A stretch of DNA of 64,000 nt from Rhynchopus sp. YZ270_cl-10 (Eukaryota > Euglenozoa > Diplonemea > Diplonemida > Diplonemidae): contig OZ037850.1 of the NCBI GenBank assembly GCA_964035575.1, positions 950,501 through 1,014,500 on the forward strand, in the 5' to 3' direction. The translations under genes and the position numbers were made by a program. Below the pieces are notes generated by a model that was not told the origin of the DNA, ran no database searches, and worked only from the letters and a program-made list of their open reading frames with translations. Of this stretch, positions 63,277 to 64,000 are shown in pieces. Every line of letters begins with the position of its first letter. Positions within the stretch are counted from its first letter, which is position 1.

Positions 63277-63316
63277 AGGTGACTAAGCACGGGAGGCTTT
63301 GGTTTGTGATAACCTT
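63277..63316 (+). repeat. Motif A copy
   Basis: AGGTGACTAAGCACGGGAGG then CTTTGGTTTGTGATAAC; the 3' box has drifted. Confidence 0.85.
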
Positions 63317-64000
63317 TTCTTTTTGTGGATCGTGAGACATACGTCACCTTATAAACGACACCGTCATTTGATGCGTTTTTCTTGTTGTTTAAGTGTGTGT
63401 TTGTCTTACCCCTTTTTATACGTTTTTTTTTTTTTTTCTCTTCTTTTTTTGCGGAATTTTTCTCCCAGATTCTCTGTTCCACTTTTGCTGTTTTTCTTTG
63501 GTTTTATCTATAAATTTGCCCCCGACGACGCACGCACACGCACCACTTTGCTCCCTAGGTTCCCTTCCCCCCTCTCTTTTGCGCCACAACGACGGCGACA
63601 GCTCTATACAGTAGTAGGTTTCTTGGTACAATAAGCGACCCCTGGTATGACCAAGAAAAGCCATATCTGCCTTTTTTGTCTCATATGCGGGGACCAGGGA
63701 GAGGCCATGTCAATCACAGTGGGCAGAGAGGGGGGGTACATTGTGATGTACCCGTTCATTCGGTCCAGATCGTATCAATTCATTTAGGTACGAAATAAAA
63801 TCATGTCATAAAGCAGGGTATTAGGGTGGTTAAAAAAACTGGTTTTCAAAAAAAAAAAAAAAAAACAGAGAAATCTGGAGGGGGAAAAAAAACCGACACT
63901 TTTCACCAGGCATTTCTGTAAATGTCGTCCCCAGATTAGGGCGGACTCGATTTTTTTCCCTGCATTTTTTCCCCGCCTGGTAGAACCGTGGTTGAACCAC

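Larger units (their letters stand above)
62522..64000. other. Gene-free right end of window
   Basis: No supported gene. It holds A' at 62758, motif A at 63277, a palindrome GGTACATTGTGATGTACC at 63737-63754, and several A/T tracts. Confidence 0.5.

Noticed and set aside
8967-63316. CRISPR-like reading of the repeated ~40-bp motif
   Set aside because: Spacing is irregular (tens to thousands of bases), copies diverge, and the context is eukaryotic.

Overview
This window looks like nuclear DNA of a protist, most probably a euglenozoan and perhaps a diplonemid. The taxon is an inference from four observations. All 14 recognisable protein genes lie on the + strand. Each has a pyrimidine tract and an AG 3 to about 180 nt before its ATG, as expected for spliced-leader trans-splicing of polycistronic RNA. 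Several genes also carry ordinary GT-AG introns with a GTATG(T/C/A) donor. Two small rDNA-derived scraps are present (about 49.45 kb on the - strand and 52.53 kb on the + strand), and the second has the euglenozoan-looking stretch ATTAATGCTGCTGCTG. No bacterial or organellar features are visible.

Layout. 0-8.2 kb is gene-dense: a 5'-truncated Ser/Pro/Ala-rich protein, a secreted glutamic-peptidase-like protein, an acidic protein with a possible PDZ-like domain, two tandem near-identical RPS16 (uS9) genes with one intron each, and a small Ser-rich protein. 8.2-40.7 kb has no convincing host gene. It is AT-rich with many homopolymer tracts and holds dispersed ~40-bp hairpin repeats ('motif A'), non-autonomous transposons, foldbacks and a 594-bp (GGCTTA)99 array. 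40.7-62.5 kb is again genic: a signal-anchored class-3-lipase-like protein lacking its serine, a protein with a possible ubiquitin-like domain and F-box, a coiled-coil protein, a pectinacetylesterase/Notum-like membrane protein, two related type-I membrane proteins, a three-exon ER-retained protein, a degenerate pseudouridine-synthase-like protein with three zinc knuckles, and a Ser-rich protein. Transposons and motif A copies lie between them and in at least one intron.

How the genes fit together. Six of the 14 genes encode secretory-pathway proteins, four of them consecutive at 51-58.5 kb. Nothing shows a shared pathway. The common arrangement is a single-direction transcription unit matured by splice acceptors.

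Most interesting content. (1) About 35 copies of motif A, all in the gene direction, able to form a hairpin with compensatory changes, plus two related subfamilies. (2) One motif A copy blown up by 99 perfect GGCTTA units. (3) Another motif A copy split by a 1.73-kb insertion with identical 156-bp terminal direct repeats and a 16-bp target duplication. (4) Three hAT-type miniature elements with perfect 8-bp target duplications, two of them sharing an internal module although their ends differ.
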